NCBI RefSeq assembly: GCF_000722875.1
Contig: NZ_JFHR01000023.1
Span: 1 to 64,000, forward strand
Length of the DNA stretch: 64,000 bases
Reading direction: 5' to 3'
Source: Sphingobium chlorophenolicum
Lineage (GTDB): Bacteria; Pseudomonadota; Alphaproteobacteria; Sphingomonadales; Sphingomonadaceae
In this document: in pieces, positions 52,748 through 62,045 of the stretch
Layout of the letters: each line of letters begins with the position of its first letter
Numbering within the stretch: the stretch's first letter is position 1
Position numbers and translations under genes: made by a program
Notes under the pieces: generated by a model
Seen by the model: only the letters and a program-made list of their open reading frames with translations
The model's database searches: none
Told to the model about the DNA's origin: nothing

Positions 52748-53149
52748 ATGACGCCGACGCCATACAGGAAGGAAGCCGGGCCGGGTGGCCTGCCCTTCAT
52801 CCTGTTCCTGTGGCTATCGCTCTGCGTCGCGCTGCTGAGCGCGCTGGCGCCATTGGGGCCGCCGTCCAGCAGGCTTACCGGTTCCGCCTTCAACCCCGCG
52901 ACCACCAGCGTCGTGTTGAAGGCCCGCGCCGCCGCCAACCCGATTCTCTTGCGAGTGACGGAGCCGGATGGCGATGGGCGGGCGCCGCTGACGGCACCCG
53001 CCGCGATCCTGCCGCCGTTCGCGGCCTCGCTGATGCCGGTTATCCCGGCGATTCGGCTGGTCAGCCGATTTTCGCCGTCTTTCCCGTCCCCGATTTCCTT
53101 CCACCTTCTTTCCCGCCTGCGCGCCCGCGCGCCGCCTGCCCTTTCCTGA
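52748..53149 (+). CDS. Hypothetical membrane-anchored protein
   Basis: 133 residues from ATG 52748. One hydrophobic segment at about 17-37 (LPFILFLWLSLCVALLSALA) is followed by a short extracytoplasmic part with LTGSAFNPATTSVVLKARAA. I do not recognise a family. The frame has acceptable coding character, but G/C-rich frames often stay open by chance, so the call is tentative. It diverges from rplU and precedes a 46-residue membrane ORF and the antiporter gene. Confidence 0.4.
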   Translation: MTPTPYRKEAGPGGLPFILFLWLSLCVALLSALAPLGPPSSRLTGSAFNPATTSVVLKARAAANPILLRVTEPDGDGRAPLTAPAAILPPFAASLMPVIPAIRLVSRFSPSFPSPISFHLLSRLRARAPPALS

Positions 53150-53206
53150 CGCATCGCTCTACAGGCGGGCCGTCCCGGTCCGTCGTCAGGAAAAAGGAGC
53201 CTTCCC

Positions 53207-53347
53207 ATGATCCGCGAAAGACCGCGTCGTCGCGGCCCCGGTTCGTCCCGGCGCCGCCCGCCCTGGTGGTTCATGCCTGCCGTGCTGGCGGGACTGGGCG
53301 CGGCCGGGGCGCTGCTGTCGGCGGCCGTGCTGGCTGTCGCTGAATGA
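53207..53347 (+). CDS. Small (46-residue) single-pass membrane protein
   Basis: ATG 53207 follows AAGGAG at seven bases, an excellent ribosome binding site. The product has an arginine-rich head (MIRERPRRRGPGSSRRRPPW) and one transmembrane helix (FMPAVLAGLGAAGALLSAAV). It ends 60 bases before the antiporter start, in the same direction, and may be co-transcribed. No family recognised; a small regulator or accessory of the antiporter is conceivable but unproven. Confidence 0.55.
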   Translation: MIRERPRRRGPGSSRRRPPWWFMPAVLAGLGAAGALLSAAVLAVAE

Positions 53348-53361
53348 AAATATGATAAGCT

Positions 53362-53388
53362 GCCGGTGGAGGGTGCATTCCCACCGGC
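53362..53388 (+). promoter_or_regulatory. Hairpin in the antiporter leader
   Basis: GCCGGTGG (53362-53369) and CCACCGGC (53381-53388) form a perfect 8-bp stem 20 bases before the ybaL-like start. It may separate the small upstream ORF from the antiporter or control its translation. Confidence 0.4.
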
Positions 53389-53407
53389 GGCCAGGGAAAG
53401 ATAATCC

Positions 53408-55030
53408 ATGCCCCATCACACGCCCCTGATCGGAACGATCGTCGCGGGCCTTGTCGTTGCTTTCGTCATGGGCGCCATCGCCCATCGCCTGAAATTGTCG
53501 CCGCTGGTCGGCTATCTGATGGCGGGGATCATCGTCGGTCCCTTCACGCCCGGATTTGTGGCTGACGCCGGATTGGCCAACGAACTGGCGGAAATCGGCG
53601 TCATATTGCTGATGTTCGGCGTCGGCCTGCATTTTTCGCTGCGCGACCTGCTGTCGGTGAAGAATATCGCGGTCCCCGGCGCCATCGGCCAGATAACGGT
53701 GGCGACGCTGATGGGCATGGGGCTGGCCTATTATATGGGCTGGCCGGTGATGGGCGGGCTGGTCTTCGGTCTGGCGCTGTCGGTGGCGAGCACGGTGGTC
53801 CTGCTGCGCGCCCTGCAAGGGGCGAATCTGGTGGAAACCCGCCGGGGCCGGATCGCGGTCGGCTGGCTGATCGTGGAGGATCTGGTGATGGTGCTGGCGC
53901 TGGTGCTGCTGCCCGCGCTGGCCGGGGTCATGAACAATGCCGACGCGGCGGGCGGAGCGGGGTCGCTGCTCGCGCCGCTGCTCGGCACTTTGCTGAAGGT
54001 TGCGGGCTTTGTCGCGCTGATGCTCATCGTCGGGCGGCGGGTCATTCCCTGGGCGCTGCATTGGGTGGTGCATAGCGGATCGCGGGAATTGTTCCGCCTT
54101 GCCGTGCTGGCCATAGCGCTGGGCGTGGCGTTCGGCGCGGCGGTGGCGTTCGACGTCTCCTTCGCGCTGGGGGCCTTCTTCGCGGGCATGATCCTGGGCG
54201 AGACGCCGCTCAGCCGTCGCGCCACGGAGGAGACGCTGCCCCTGCGGGACGCCTTCGCGGTGCTATTCTTCGTTTCGGTCGGCATGTTGTTCAATCCGTC
54301 GGTATTGGTCGAACAGCCGCTGCCCCTGCTGGCCACGGTGGCGATCATCATCGTCGGCAAGTCCATCGCCGCCTTCGCCATCGTCCGCGCCTTCGGCCAT
54401 CCCGGCGACACGGCGCTGACCATCGCGGCCAGTCTGGCGCAGATCGGGGAGTTCTCCTTCATCCTGGCCTCATTGGGGACGGGGTTGGGCGTGCTGCCCG
54501 CCGAGGGGCGTGATCTGATCCTGGCGGGGGCGATCGTTTCGATCTTCCTCAATCCGCTGATCTTCTCCCTGATCGTGCGGAGCAACAGGCGGGAGGAGGC
54601 GGAAAAGCCGCCCGAACAGCCTCGCATGGGCCATGTCATCCTGGTCGGCTATGGCCGGGTGGGCAAGCTGATCGGGCAGCGGCTGGCCGAACGCAAGGCG
54701 CATTTCGTGGTGATGGAGACCGATCCCGACCGCGCCGAGGAGGCGGAGGAAGCGGGCCTTTCCGTCGTGCGGGGGAGCGCGCTGGAGGACCGCCACCTGA
54801 TCGCCGCGGGCATCCGCGAGGCGCGCCGGATGCTGATCGCGGTGCCGGAAGGGTTCGAAGGCGGGGCCATCCATGAACATGCGCGCCATTTGAACCCTGA
54901 CCTCCAGGTCATCGCCCGCGCCCATTCGGACGCGGAAGTCGCGCATCTGGAGGGGCTGGGCGTTCCCCATGTCGTGATGGGCGAGCGCGAACTGGCGGCG
55001 CGGATGCTGGCCCTTTGCGGGGCGGGGTAG
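53408..55030 (+). CDS. ybaL: YbaL/Kef-type monovalent cation:proton antiporter
   Basis: 540 residues. An N-terminal CPA2 transporter domain of about 12 helices (1-395) includes LVGYLMAGIIVGPFTPGFVA, GVGLHFSLRDLLSVKNIAVP, FALGAFFAGMILGETPLSRR and SLAQIGEFSFILASLG. A cytoplasmic TrkA-N/RCK domain begins at about 410 (GHVILVGYGRVGKLIGQRLA). It resembles E. coli YbaL rather than glutathione-gated KefB/C, as the gating loop signature is absent. It is predicted to exchange potassium or other monovalent cations for protons at the inner membrane. Confidence 0.88.
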   Translation: MPHHTPLIGTIVAGLVVAFVMGAIAHRLKLSPLVGYLMAGIIVGPFTPGFVADAGLANELAEIGVILLMFGVGLHFSLRDLLSVKNIAVPGAIGQITVATLMGMGLAYYMGWPVMGGLVFGLALSVASTVVLLRALQGANLVETRRGRIAVGWLIVEDLVMVLALVLLPALAGVMNNADAAGGAGSLLAPLLGTLLKVAGFVALMLIVGRRVIPWALHWVVHSGSRELFRLAVLAIALGVAFGAAVAFDVSFALGAFFAGMILGETPLSRRATEETLPLRDAFAVLFFVSVGMLFNPSVLVEQPLPLLATVAIIIVGKSIAAFAIVRAFGHPGDTALTIAASLAQIGEFSFILASLGTGLGVLPAEGRDLILAGAIVSIFLNPLIFSLIVRSNRREEAEKPPEQPRMGHVILVGYGRVGKLIGQRLAERKAHFVVMETDPDRAEEAEEAGLSVVRGSALEDRHLIAAGIREARRMLIAVPEGFEGGAIHEHARHLNPDLQVIARAHSDAEVAHLEGLGVPHVVMGERELAARMLALCGAG

Positions 55031-55045
55031 GATTGATGCGCGACC

Positions 55046-55109
55046 TGCTCCTGCGAAGGTAGGAGCCCATTCCCTCGCCCTGAGCTGGGCTCCTGCCTTC
55101 GCAGGAGCA
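55046..55109. repeat. 24-bp inverted repeat between convergent genes
   Basis: 55046-55069 and 55086-55109 are complementary at 23 of 24 positions, with a 16-base loop. The arms contain CTCCTGCGAAGG, a motif found widely in sphingomonad intergenic palindromes. It lies between the antiporter and the DEAD-box gene and can terminate both. Confidence 0.8.
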
Positions 55110-55163
55110 CATGGTGCGCTCAGTCGAAATAGGGCCGCTCTGTCGAAGAGCGGCCCTTTCCTG

Positions 55164-56906
55164 TTATCGGGGCTTGCGCGGTCCGGGCCGCTTGGGGCCG
55201 CCCTTGAACGGGCGCGGGCTGTGCGCGGGCGGGCGGGGGCCGCGATCGTTGGGGCGGCCCTTGCCGCGAGGGCCTTCGCGGCGGTTTTCGCGGGCGGCTT
55301 CACGGGGCGTGCCCTCGACCTGTTGGAAGCTGACTTCCGCGCCCTCGTCGCTGGCCTCGCCCGTGCGCTTCAACGCGCTGACGAAGCGGGAGGCGATGGC
55401 GCTGGGAATTTCGAACAAAGTTTCATGGGCAGCGATGCGGATTGCGCCGATATCCTGCCGCGACACATGGCCGCGCCGGCAGATTAGCGGCAATATCCAG
55501 CGCGGATCGGCATTCTGGCTGCGGCCGATATCCATGCGGAACCAGACCGTGTCCTCGAAGCCGGGGCGCGGCCCGTCGCGGCGTTGCGGGGCTTCGCTGG
55601 CGTCCAGCAATTCTTCGGGCGCGGGCAGGGCGGCGCGGGCGCTCTTCACCAGCATCGCGGCGATTTCCTTGGCGGACTTCGCCTCCAGCAGTTCCGCGCC
55701 CAGCGCCCAGTCTTGCTCGTCCAGTTCGGCGCGTTCCATCAGTTTCTCGCGCAGGCGGGCATTATCCTGTTCCTGGATCGCTTCCTTGCTGGGCGGGGTG
55801 CCCCATTCGACCGGAATCTTCGCGCCGCGCAGCATGGATTCGACCCGGCGGCGGCGGGGATAGGGGACGATCAGGACCGCCGTGCCCTTCTTGCCAGCGC
55901 GGCCGGTGCGGCCGGAGCGATGCTGCATTGTTTCCGCATCGCGGGGCAGTTCGACATGGACGACCAGGCTGAGATTGGGCAGGTCGATGCCGCGCGCCGC
56001 GACGTCGGTCGCCACGCAGACCCGGGCGCGGCGGTCGCGCAGGGCCTGGAGCGCGTGGTTGCGTTCATTCTGGCTATGCTCGCCCGACAGCGCCACCGCC
56101 GCGAAGCCGCGTTCGGTCAGGCTGGCGTGCAGGTGGCGGACATTGTCGCGGGTGGCGCAGAAGAGGATCGCCGTCTCCGCCTCATGATAGCGGAGCAGGT
56201 TGACCACGGCGTTTTCGATGTCGGCGGGGGCGACGGTCAGGGCCTGATAGCTGATGTCGCCATGGCCGCGTTCGTCGCTGACCGTGGAAATGCGCAGCGC
56301 GTCCTTCTGGTAGCGCTTGGCGAGCGACACGATCGGCTTGGGCATGGTGGCGGAGAAGAGCAGGGTGCGGCGCTCTTCGGGCGCGCCGTCGAGAATTTCT
56401 TCCAGATCCTCGCGGAAGCCCATGTCGAGCATCTCGTCGGCTTCGTCGAGCACCACGGTCTTGAGGCCGGAGAGGTCGAGCGCGCCGCGTTCCAGATGGT
56501 CGCGCAGGCGGCCCGGCGTGCCGACGACGATATGCGCGCCATGGCTGAGCGCCCGGCGTTCCTTGGCGGCGTCCATGCCGCCCACACAAGTGGCAATACG
56601 TGCGCGGGCTTCGCCATAGAGCCATTCCAGTTCGCGGGCGACCTGCAACGCCAGTTCGCGGGTCGGGGCGATGGCGAGGGCCAGCGGCAGGCCGGGGACG
56701 GGGAGGCGGCTGCTGTCGCCCAGCAATTCCTTCGCCATGGTGAGGCCGAAGGCGACGGTCTTGCCGGAGCCGGTCTGGGCCGAGACGATCAGGTCGCGGC
56801 CTTCGGCTTCGGGCTGGGTGACTTCGGCCTGCACCGGGGTCAGGCTTTCATAGCCTTTTCGCGTCAGCGCGTCGGAGAGGAGGGTGGGGAGATGTTCGAA
56901 AGACAT
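55164..56906 (-). CDS. DEAD-box ATP-dependent RNA helicase (DbpA/CsdA-like)
   Basis: 580 residues from ATG 56906 (an ATG at 56918 is possible). Motifs in order: Q-motif SLTPVQAEV, I AQTGSGKT, Ia PTRELALQ, II DEAD, III SAT, VI HRSGRTGRAG. A DbpA-type RNA-binding domain (about 430-510) includes FRMDIGRSQNADPRWILPLI and GAIRIAAHETLFEIP. The tail is basic and Arg/Gly/Pro-rich (RPNDRGPRPP, GPKRPGPRKPR). It should unwind structured RNA in ribosome assembly or cold adaptation. Confidence 0.93.
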   Translation of the reverse strand: MSFEHLPTLLSDALTRKGYESLTPVQAEVTQPEAEGRDLIVSAQTGSGKTVAFGLTMAKELLGDSSRLPVPGLPLALAIAPTRELALQVARELEWLYGEARARIATCVGGMDAAKERRALSHGAHIVVGTPGRLRDHLERGALDLSGLKTVVLDEADEMLDMGFREDLEEILDGAPEERRTLLFSATMPKPIVSLAKRYQKDALRISTVSDERGHGDISYQALTVAPADIENAVVNLLRYHEAETAILFCATRDNVRHLHASLTERGFAAVALSGEHSQNERNHALQALRDRRARVCVATDVAARGIDLPNLSLVVHVELPRDAETMQHRSGRTGRAGKKGTAVLIVPYPRRRRVESMLRGAKIPVEWGTPPSKEAIQEQDNARLREKLMERAELDEQDWALGAELLEAKSAKEIAAMLVKSARAALPAPEELLDASEAPQRRDGPRPGFEDTVWFRMDIGRSQNADPRWILPLICRRGHVSRQDIGAIRIAAHETLFEIPSAIASRFVSALKRTGEASDEGAEVSFQQVEGTPREAARENRREGPRGKGRPNDRGPRPPAHSPRPFKGGPKRPGPRKPR

Positions 56907-57090
56907 TATATTTTCCATCGGTAAAAGGCGACCCGCCATTCCCGACGGATACTGGATGACCTGTTGCGCTACGGCCGGGGCCGGAGCCGGGGTGCAAGGT
57001 CACGCACCCCGAAGTTCACACCGTTGTTGGGCGAGTCTGCCCAAAGTCACGGTGTCTTGTGATCGCGTTATAACATGCATGCCTATCCTC

Positions 57091-57169
57091 CGTTCGCCCT
57101 GAGCTTGTCGAAGGGGCTTTTTCTTTCCTTCAAGAAAAGAGAGGGCTTCGACAGGCTCAGCCCGAACGG
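57091..57169. repeat. Dispersed palindrome (GAGCTTGTCGAAG type)
   Basis: CGTTCGCCCTGAGCTTGTCG and the imperfect complement CTTCGACAGGCTCAGCCCGA form a long hairpin; the intervening part contains a further CTTT/AAAG stem. It matches a palindrome family very common in sphingomonads. Confidence 0.75.
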
Positions 57170-57201
57170 GTGAGAGGGCGTTTTACGGTGCCAACTCTCC
57201 A

Positions 57202-57241
57202 AAAAACGAAAGCCTCCTTCCCCGCGTGGAGGAAGGAGGCT
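57202..57241 (-). terminator. Rho-independent terminator of rplK-rplA
   Basis: On the minus strand AGCCTCCTTCC (57241-57231) pairs with GGAAGGAGGCT (57221-57211) and is followed by TTCGTTTTTT, a classic hairpin plus T-tract 25 bases after the rplA stop. Confidence 0.88.
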
Positions 57242-57265
57242 CCCCTATCAGTTTAATGCTTCAGA

Positions 57266-57964
57266 TCAGACCGAGGCGACTTCCGCCACGTCGACCTTCA
57301 CGCCCGGACCCATCGAGGACGACAGGGCGATCTTGCGGACGTACTTGCCCTTCGAACCCGACGGCTTCGCCTTGACGATGGCGTCGACGAAGGCGTCGAA
57401 ATTCTTGCGCAGGTCGGCCTGGCTGAAGCTGGCCTTGCCGAGGCCGGCGTGGATGATGCCCGCCTTTTCGACGCGGAATTCGATCTGACCGCCCTTGGCG
57501 GCCTTGACCGCTTCGGCGACGTTCGGGGTCACGGTGCCCAGCTTCGGGTTCGGCATCAGGCCCTTCGGACCCAGAACCTTACCCAGACGGCCGACCAGAC
57601 CCATCATGTCGGGGGTGGCGATCACGCGCTGGAAGTCGATGTTGCCGGCCTGGATCGAATCCAGCAGGTCTTCGGCGCCCACGATGTCGGCGCCAGCGGC
57701 GGTCGCGGCCTCAGCCTTGTCGCCACGGGCGAACACGGCGACGCGGACGTCCTTGCCAGTACCAGCCGGAAGCGTGACGACGCCACGGACCATCTGGTCG
57801 GCGTGACGGGGATCGACTCCCAGGTTGATCGCGATCTCGACGCTTTCGTCGAACTTCGCGGTCGCGTGGGTCTTGATCAGGCCCAGCGCTTCATCGACGC
57901 CGTGCAGCTTTTCCTTGTCAACGGCGGCGGCCAGAACCTTGGCCTTCTTGGTCAGCTTTGCCAT
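57266..57964 (-). CDS. rplA: 50S ribosomal protein L1
   Basis: 232 residues. Hallmarks are [57 protein letters not shown] and [21 protein letters not shown]1 forms the ribosomal stalk near the E site and in many bacteria represses its own operon. It lies four bases after rplK, in the standard order. Confidence 0.97.
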   Translation of the reverse strand: MAKLTKKAKVLAAAVDKEKLHGVDEALGLIKTHATAKFDESVEIAINLGVDPRHADQMVRGVVTLPAGTGKDVRVAVFARGDKAEAATAAGADIVGAEDLLDSIQAGNIDFQRVIATPDMMGLVGRLGKVLGPKGLMPNPKLGTVTPNVAEAVKAAKGGQIEFRVEKAGIIHAGLGKASFSQADLRKNFDAFVDAIVKAKPSGSKGKYVRKIALSSSMGPGVKVDVAEVASV

Positions 57965-57968
57965 GCTC

Positions 57969-58400
57969 TTAACCCTCCACCACTTCGAGGCCCATCGCGC
58001 GAGCGGAGCCTTCGATGATCTTCGTCGCTGCGTCGATGTCGTTCGCGTTCAGGTCAACCATCTTGGCCTGGGCGATTTCGGCGAGCTGGGCGCGGGTGAT
58101 CTTGCCGGCGACGACCTTGCCCGGTTCCTTGGAACCCGACTTCAGGTTGACGGCCTTCTTGATCAGATAGGTGGCGGGCGGCTGCTTCGTGACGAAGCTG
58201 AACGAACGGTCCGCATAGACGGTGATGATGGTCGGCAGCGGGGTGCCCTTTTCCATCTTTTCCGTCGAGGCGTTGAACGCCTTGCAGAATTCCATGATGT
58301 TCACACCGCGCTGACCCAGCGCCGGACCGATCGGCGGCGAGGGGTTGGCGGCTCCAGCGGGCACCTGGAGCTTGATATAGCCCGTAATCTTCTTGGCCAT
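57969..58400 (-). CDS. rplK: 50S ribosomal protein L11
   Basis: 143 residues from ATG 58400 ([20 protein letters not shown]), the usual start; an ATG two codons upstream (58406) is also present. Landmarks: [20 protein letters not shown] and the 23S rRNA-binding C-domain ([19 protein letters not shown]). L11 is the GTPase-centre protein needed for stringent response through RelA. Confidence 0.97.
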   Translation of the reverse strand: MAKKITGYIKLQVPAGAANPSPPIGPALGQRGVNIMEFCKAFNASTEKMEKGTPLPTIITVYADRSFSFVTKQPPATYLIKKAVNLKSGSKEPGKVVAGKITRAQLAEIAQAKMVDLNANDIDAATKIIEGSARAMGLEVVEG

Positions 58401-58495
58401 GTTCATTCACTCTGTTGCTGGGCGTGCCCGAAGGCGCGCCCGGTTCAAGTTTAGCGGTCAGACGGCAGCCCGAAGGACGCCTCCCGCATGATTTG

Positions 58496-58582
58496 GAGAG
58501 GGGGTTTGCCCTCTCCCGCTGCGACTAACCTCGCCTTGCGGCTCGGTAAGTCTCGCTGCCCTCTCCCGCTTGCGGGAGAGGG
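58496..58582. repeat. REP-like element / terminator between nusG and rplK
   Basis: CCCTCTCCCGC (58559-58569) pairs with GCGGGAGAGGG (58572-58582) in an 11-bp stem directly after the nusG stop on the minus strand; a related copy of the left arm (GCCCTCTCCCGCTGCG) starts near 58508. It likely acts as a partial terminator between secE-nusG and rplK-rplA. Confidence 0.75.
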
Positions 58583-58587
58583 AATAT

Positions 58588-59124
58588 TTACTTCGACAGT
58601 TCGACCTGTTCGAAATCCAGTTCGACCGGGGTGGCGCGGCCGAAGATCGACACGGACACCTTGACCCGGTTCTTTTCGAAATCCAGTTCCTCGACCGTGC
58701 CGTTGAAGCTGGCGAAGGGGCCGTCCAGCACCTTGACGCTGTCGCCGATTTCGTAATCGACGCTGACCTTGTGCTTGGGCGCGGCTTCGGCTTCCTTCTG
58801 GGCGCCGAAATAGCGGGCGGCGTCCGCCTCGCTGATCGCCTGCGGCTTGCCGGAGGAACCCAGGAAACCCGTCACCTTCGGCGTGTTCTTGACGAGGTGG
58901 TAGATGTCGTCGTTCATCGCCAGCTTGGCAAGGACATAGCCGGGCATGAACTTGCGCTCGACCTGCACCTTCTTGCCGCGCTTCACCTCGGTCACGGTCT
59001 CGGTGGGGACTTCCACCTGCTCGACCAGTTGGGAGAGGCCCATGCGCTCGGCTTCGGACAGGATCGATTCCTTGACCTTGTTCTCGAAGCCCGAATAGGC
59101 GTGGATGATGTACCAGCGCGCCAT
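58588..59124 (-). CDS. nusG: Transcription termination/antitermination factor NusG
   Basis: 178 residues from ATG 59124 ([20 protein letters not shown]). The NGN domain (1-110) and the C-terminal KOW domain (about 128-175; [36 protein letters not shown]) are complete. It couples RNA polymerase to Rho or ribosomal S10. It lies 21 bases downstream of secE. Confidence 0.97.
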   Translation of the reverse strand: MARWYIIHAYSGFENKVKESILSEAERMGLSQLVEQVEVPTETVTEVKRGKKVQVERKFMPGYVLAKLAMNDDIYHLVKNTPKVTGFLGSSGKPQAISEADAARYFGAQKEAEAAPKHKVSVDYEIGDSVKVLDGPFASFNGTVEELDFEKNRVKVSVSIFGRATPVELDFEQVELSK

Positions 59125-59145
59125 GTTGCCGTCTTTAACTCCCAA

Positions 59146-59352
59146 TCAAGCCTGGCCGGCGGCGAACGCCAGCAGCCACTGAACGATCGCGCCGAAGAAG
59201 GTGTCGATGCCGAAGAAGAACAGGCCCAGCAGCGAGGTCATGATGACGACCATCACGCCGGTCATGATCGTTTCGCGGCCGGTGGGCCACACGATCTTCT
59301 TCGTCTCGGTCTGCACCTGATTGACGAATTCGCCCGGAGAAACCTTCGCCAT
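59146..59352 (-). CDS. secE: Preprotein translocase subunit SecE
   Basis: 68 residues from ATG 59352 (MAKVSPGEFVNQVQTETKKI). The conserved VWPTGRETIMTG amphipathic helix precedes one transmembrane helix (VVIMTSLLGLFFFGIDTFFG). This is the short single-span SecE typical of alphaproteobacteria. It sits between tRNA-Trp and nusG. Confidence 0.96.
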   Translation of the reverse strand: MAKVSPGEFVNQVQTETKKIVWPTGRETIMTGVMVVIMTSLLGLFFFGIDTFFGAIVQWLLAFAAGQA

Positions 59353-59522
59353 CGCCTGTCTCAAACCCTTCGAACAAACACCAAAGCGCGAAGCAACAGT
59401 CCGCCCTCCCGATCCCGCCCTGTCTGGCGTCCGGGGGTGCGGCCGCGCTCCGCAACCTATACTTCTTCAAGCGCACTTAGCCGCGAAACCCTGTATATAC
59501 AAGGCTTCGCGGCCAGTTCGCT

Positions 59523-59598
59523 TGGCAGGAGTGGAGGGACTCGAACCCCCGGCATTCGGTTTTGGAGACCGACGCTCTACCAACTGAGCTACACTCCT
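59523..59598 (-). tRNA. tRNA-Trp (anticodon CCA)
   Basis: Read on the minus strand: acceptor AGGAGTG pairs with CACTCCT, D-loop region GTAGCTCAGTTGGTAGAGC, anticodon loop TCTCCAAAA with anticodon CCA, T-arm GGGGGTTCGAGTCCCTC, and an encoded GCCA 3' end. It is 76 bases long. It lies just upstream of secE, the usual place. Confidence 0.97.
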
Positions 59599-59664
59599 GC
59601 ACTGGCCGGGGCCAGCGAAGGAGGGCGCTTTAGCGTGGCGGGCGGGGTTGGGCAAGCGGGAAAC

Positions 59665-60888
59665 TTAAAGGAAATTCCCGCCCTTCATGATCCTGCGTAC
59701 CCGGCCCTGCACGGGCACCCGGTGGAAGGGGGTGTTTCCGGCCTGCGCCGCCATTCTTTCCGAATCGACGATCCAGGGGGCGTCGGGATCGATGAAGATG
59801 AGGTCCGCCGCGCTGCCCGGCGCGAAGCCGCCCGCATCGACGCCCAATATCCTCGCCGGATTGGCGCTGAGCAGGGTCATCAGGCGGTTGAGCGACACAT
59901 GCCCGTCCCGCACGAGGTTGAGCGAGAGGGCGAGCAGCGTTTCCGCGCCCGCCATGCCCGGCGCGGCGTCGGCGAAGGGCAGGCGCTTGTCCTCCGGCCC
60001 GCGTGGGTCGTGGCTGGAGGTGATGACGTCGACCGTGCCGTCCGCGACCGCCGCTATCGACGCCTTGCGGTCATCCTCCGACCGGAGCGGGGGCGAGAGG
60101 CGGGCGAAGGTGCGGAAATCCGTCACCGCATTGTCGGCCAGGAACAGATAGGCGGGGCTGATGCCGCATGTGACCTTCAATCCCTCCGCCTTGGCGGCGC
60201 GGATCAGGTCGAAGCCCGCCTTGGTCGTCACCAGCCGGAAGTGGATGGCCGCCCCGGTGGCGCGGGCCAGCATGATGTCGCGGGCGATGGCCATGGCTTC
60301 GGCGCAGGCGGGGGCGTGGGGCAGGCCGAGGCGGGTCGCCGTCTCTCCGCTGGTGGCGACGGCCTTGCCCGCCAGCCCGCTATCCTCGGCATGGGTGATG
60401 ACGGTGAGGCCGAGGCCGGAGGCATAGGAAAGGACGCGCATCATCACGCCCGAATCCGCGATCCATTGGCGGCCGGTGCCGACCGCCTTTGCGCCTGCCG
60501 CCTGCATCATGCCGATTTCGGCCAGTTCCGCGCCCTTCAGGCCGCGTGTGGCGGCGGCGATGGGGTGGACCCAGAAATCGGGTTTGCCGGCGCGGGTGGC
60601 CTGGCGGATGAGGCCCGCGTCGTCCAGCGGGGAGGACTGGTCGGGCATCAGCGCGGCGCGGGTGATGCCGCCGAAGTGGAAGGCGGGCTTGTCGGTGGCG
60701 AAGACGCCGAGGTCGATCAGGCCGGGGGCGACGACCAGGCCGTTCGCGTCGATGGTTTCAGCGTCCTGGGGGATGGCGACATCGCCTGAGGCGAGGATGC
60801 GGTCATCTTCGATCAGGATGATGCCGGGGGTCAGGTCTTTGCCTGATGGGTCGGCCAGTTTGCCGTTGGTGATGGCGAGTTTGGTCAT
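59665..60888 (-). CDS. pyrC': Dihydroorotase-like non-catalytic subunit (PyrC')
   Basis: 407 residues of amidohydrolase fold (beginning TKLAITNGKLADPSG, end VRRIMKGGNFL). The metal motif expected as D-x-H-x-H after GLI is DLGVF at residues 59-63, so both histidines are missing (G61, F63). Further, the loop that in active enzymes reads TDHAP is SSHDP. A THAED stretch is retained. It is therefore very probably inactive and acts as the structural partner of aspartate carbamoyltransferase, as known for Pseudomonas PyrC'. The adjacent pyrB gene upstream supports this. A separate active dihydroorotase should exist elsewhere. Confidence 0.88.
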   Translation of the reverse strand: MTKLAITNGKLADPSGKDLTPGIILIEDDRILASGDVAIPQDAETIDANGLVVAPGLIDLGVFATDKPAFHFGGITRAALMPDQSSPLDDAGLIRQATRAGKPDFWVHPIAAATRGLKGAELAEIGMMQAAGAKAVGTGRQWIADSGVMMRVLSYASGLGLTVITHAEDSGLAGKAVATSGETATRLGLPHAPACAEAMAIARDIMLARATGAAIHFRLVTTKAGFDLIRAAKAEGLKVTCGISPAYLFLADNAVTDFRTFARLSPPLRSEDDRKASIAAVADGTVDVITSSHDPRGPEDKRLPFADAAPGMAGAETLLALSLNLVRDGHVSLNRLMTLLSANPARILGVDAGGFAPGSAADLIFIDPDAPWIVDSERMAAQAGNTPFHRVPVQGRVRRIMKGGNFL

Positions 60889-60934
60889 TGCGCGTTCCCC
60901 CTGCCTTGCGCTTCGGGATGGGGCGGGAGATGGG

Positions 60935-60952
60935 TCCCCGCCTTCGCGGGGA
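60935..60952. repeat. Short hairpin between pyrB and pyrC'
   Basis: TCCCCGC and GCGGGGA with a CTTC tetraloop, flanked by GGG/GATGAC. The GTCCCCGCCTTCGCGGGGAT type is a common dispersed unit in this group. It sits in the 88-base gap. Confidence 0.65.
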
Positions 60953-60976
60953 TGACGGGGAAGGGGGTGGTCGTCG

Positions 60977-61972
60977 TCATGCCCAGCCCTCCACGCCGCG
61001 TGCGCCTCTGGTCAGGACATCCAGGCAGGCCATGCGGATGGCTACGCCCATTTCCACCTGCTCGGTGATGGCGGAGCGGTCCGGGTGATCGGCCACTACG
61101 CTGGAAATCTCGACGCCCCGGTTCATCGGGCCGGGGTGCATCACCAGCGCGTCGGGCTTGGCGATGGCGAGCCGTTCCGGGGTCAGGCCGTAGAGCATGT
61201 GATATTCGCGGGGGGAGGGGATGAAGGCCCCGTCCATTCGCTCATTCTGGAGGCGCAGCATCATCACCACGTCGGCGCCGTCCAGCCCCTCGTCCATGCG
61301 ATGATAGGGGGTGGCGCCCAGCATCTCGACTTCGGGCGGCATCAGCGTGGGCGGGGCGACCGCTCGCACCTGCGCGCCCAGCGCGGCGAGACAGAGCATG
61401 TTCGAGCGTGCCACCCGGCTGTGCAGCACGTCGCCGCAGATCGCGACGATCAGCCCCTCGAACCCGCCCTTGCGGCGGCGGATGGTGAGCGCGTCGAGCA
61501 GGGCCTGCGTCGGGTGCTGGTGCCAGCCGTCGCCCGCGTTCAGCACCGGGCAGTCCACCTTGTCCGCGATCAGCGCCACCGCGCCGGAGCTGGCGTGGCG
61601 GATCACGATCACGTCGGCCGCCATGGCGTTGAGGGTCATGGCGGTGTCGATCAGCGTTTCGCCCTTCTTCACGCTGGACGTGGCGGCGGCCATGTTGACG
61701 ACGTCCGCGCCCAGCCGCTTGCCCGCAATCTCGAAGGAGAGGAGCGTGCGGGTGCTGTTTTCGAAGAAGGCGTTGATCTGGGTCATGCCCGCCAGCCGGT
61801 CGTCATGCTTGCGCGCGCCGTTGCGGTTGCTCTTCGCCCAATGTTCCGCCTCATCGAGGAGGAAGCGGATTTCCCAGGGTTTGAGGTCCGCGATGGATAG
61901 AAGGTGCCGATGCGGGAACAACGCCCGGCCGGTCAGGTCGGACTGGGAGGATGGAACGGTGATGTCGGGCAT
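60977..61972 (-). CDS. pyrB: Aspartate carbamoyltransferase catalytic subunit
   Basis: 331 residues from ATG 61972 ([27 protein letters not shown] upstream). Carbamoyl-phosphate motif [26 protein letters not shown] and [11 protein letters not shown] are complete. It catalyses the committed step of pyrimidine synthesis. The N-terminal extension of about 20 residues before the core is typical of class A enzymes that pair with a PyrC' partner, which is encoded next. Confidence 0.96.
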   Translation of the reverse strand: MPDITVPSSQSDLTGRALFPHRHLLSIADLKPWEIRFLLDEAEHWAKSNRNGARKHDDRLAGMTQINAFFENSTRTLLSFEIAGKRLGADVVNMAAATSSVKKGETLIDTAMTLNAMAADVIVIRHASSGAVALIADKVDCPVLNAGDGWHQHPTQALLDALTIRRRKGGFEGLIVAICGDVLHSRVARSNMLCLAALGAQVRAVAPPTLMPPEVEMLGATPYHRMDEGLDGADVVMMLRLQNERMDGAFIPSPREYHMLYGLTPERLAIAKPDALVMHPGPMNRGVEISSVVADHPDRSAITEQVEMGVAIRMACLDVLTRGARGVEGWA

Positions 61973-62045
61973 GAACCGATCCTTTAGGCGAGGGTGGGGG
62001 AGAGGGCAAGTATGCTCCCCTGGCTCGCCATCAAGTTGGCGCTGG

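Larger units (their letters stand above)
56907..57265. other. Intergenic region between the helicase and rplA
   Basis: About 360 bases. The helicase leader occupies the right-hand side of its start (56907 to about 57090) and can fold (GGGGTGCAAGGTCACGCACC near 56991), as in cold-inducible helicase leaders. A dispersed palindrome (57091-57169) and the rplA terminator follow. No gene seen. Confidence 0.5.
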
